From DASUPK01 sp036377415 (GTDB taxonomy: Bacteria > Actinomycetota > Thermoleophilia > Solirubrobacterales > 70-9): 13,184 nt of DNA. Both the position numbers and the translations under genes were made by a program. The notes under the pieces were generated by a model. The model worked only from the letters and a program-made list of their open reading frames with translations, did no database searches and was not told the DNA's origin. Below are positions 12,921 to 13,184 of this stretch, in pieces; within the stretch, counting starts at the first letter, position 1; every line of letters begins with the position of its first letter. The stretch covers positions 1-13,184 of the forward strand of contig DASUYK010000107.1 of assembly GCA_036377415.1 (NCBI GenBank), read 5' to 3'.

Positions 12921-13184
12921 CAGCGCCGGCTCCTCCGCTTCGCGTCCGGGGCCGGCGGGGTATCTCCCAATGCGGCCGCGATCTCCGCCCCGCAGAAGAA
13001 CCCCTGGCAGCGGCCCATCAGCGCCCGGGTACGGCGGCGGAGCCCATCGGGATCGACCGGCGGGATCGGGCTCCCCAGCGCATCGCGGATCTCGCCGCGC
13101 GTCACCCGCTCGCAGAAGCAGACGATCCGCCCGTAGTCCGGATCGCGTCCGATCAGCTCCTCGTCCTGGTGGGGGCGCGAGCCG
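12920..13184 (-). CDS. C-terminal [2Fe-2S] BFD-like domain of a GlpA-type dehydrogenase (partial)
   Basis: The gene enters from the right edge; 87 residues and the stop are visible. The frame stays open to the last base, so the GTG at 13105 is an internal codon, not the start. Upstream of it the frame reads DEELIGRDPDYGRIVCFCER. Four cysteines in the pattern CxC (in VCFCERV), then CxxxxC (in GRCQGFFCG), are the ligands of a BFD-type [2Fe-2S] cluster. The spacing and the phrases YGRIVCFCERVT and LRRRTRALMGRCQGFFCG match the C-terminal domain of DAO-family glycerol-3-phosphate dehydrogenases of the GlpA type. The tail TPPAPDAKRRSRR is basic and probably disordered. Its stop overlaps the FAD oxidoreductase start, so the two are translationally coupled and probably physical partners. 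A stand-alone BFD ferredoxin or another FAD-BFD oxidoreductase remains possible, because the N-terminal part is outside the window. Confidence 0.82.
   Translation of the reverse strand, partial: GSRPHQDEELIGRDPDYGRIVCFCERVTRGEIRDALGSPIPPVDPDGLRRRTRALMGRCQGFFCGAEIAAALGDTPPAPDAKRRSRR

Noticed and set aside
13103..13105. GTG at 13105 (minus strand) as the start of a 61-residue protein
   Set aside because: The frame continues upstream to the window edge and includes the first two cluster cysteines (VCFC), so the GTG is internal to a longer gene.

Overview
This is a GC-rich bacterial chromosome segment with tightly packed genes, short gaps, GTG and ATG starts and strong G/C preference at third codon positions. 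Gene content and protein style (MoxR-DUF58-transglutaminase cluster, SnoaL-like protein, STAS antagonist, amino acid/choline-type APC permease, glycerol kinase-like operon) suggest an Actinomycetota lineage, possibly Thermoleophilia. That placement is inference from composition and gene style. I see no insertion sequence, CRISPR array, tRNA, rRNA or phage gene, and no gap over 300 bases.

Layout. (1) Bases 1-275: the tail of an upstream gene and a fragment resembling the C-terminal half of a class I cytochrome c without a heme-attachment motif; it may be frameshifted or relict. (2) 345-4655, plus strand: a three-gene operon with start/stop overlaps or near-contacts, encoding a MoxR AAA+ ATPase, a DUF58 protein and a TgpA-like membrane transglutaminase. 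(3) 4721-5179, minus strand: a lone SnoaL/NTF2-fold protein, convergent with the transglutaminase gene and divergent from the next block. (4) 5298-8287, plus strand: a tight three-gene set of a STAS anti-sigma-factor antagonist-like protein, a cNMP-CBS-DUF294 nucleotidyltransferase-like sensor and a DnaQ-fold exonuclease. (5) 8288-8468: a regulatory gap with a candidate promoter, an inverted repeat flanking it and a foldable leader. (6) 8469-10169, plus strand: an APC-family permease followed by a 32-residue single-span membrane protein with a near-perfect ribosome binding site. (7) 10186-10215: a strong GC hairpin between convergent genes. (8) 10212-13184, minus strand: a glycerol-catabolism-like operon read right to left. 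It comprises the C-terminal BFD-type [2Fe-2S] domain of a gene entering from the right, an FAD-dependent oxidoreductase and a glycerol kinase-like FGGY kinase.

How they may work together. Block 2 is a known conserved association in which a MoxR ATPase is thought to act as a chaperone for DUF58 and membrane-transglutaminase partners at the envelope. Blocks 4-6 recall, from memory, proteobacterial loci where a cNMP/CBS/DUF294 protein and an exonuclease sit beside a solute symporter and a small membrane protein. Here an APC permease and a much smaller membrane peptide take the transporter positions, and a STAS protein is added. This is the most interesting unit in the window. Block 8 looks like oxidation of glycerol 3-phosphate or a related polyol phosphate, but the kinase lacks one canonical glycerol-binding residue, so its substrate is uncertain.
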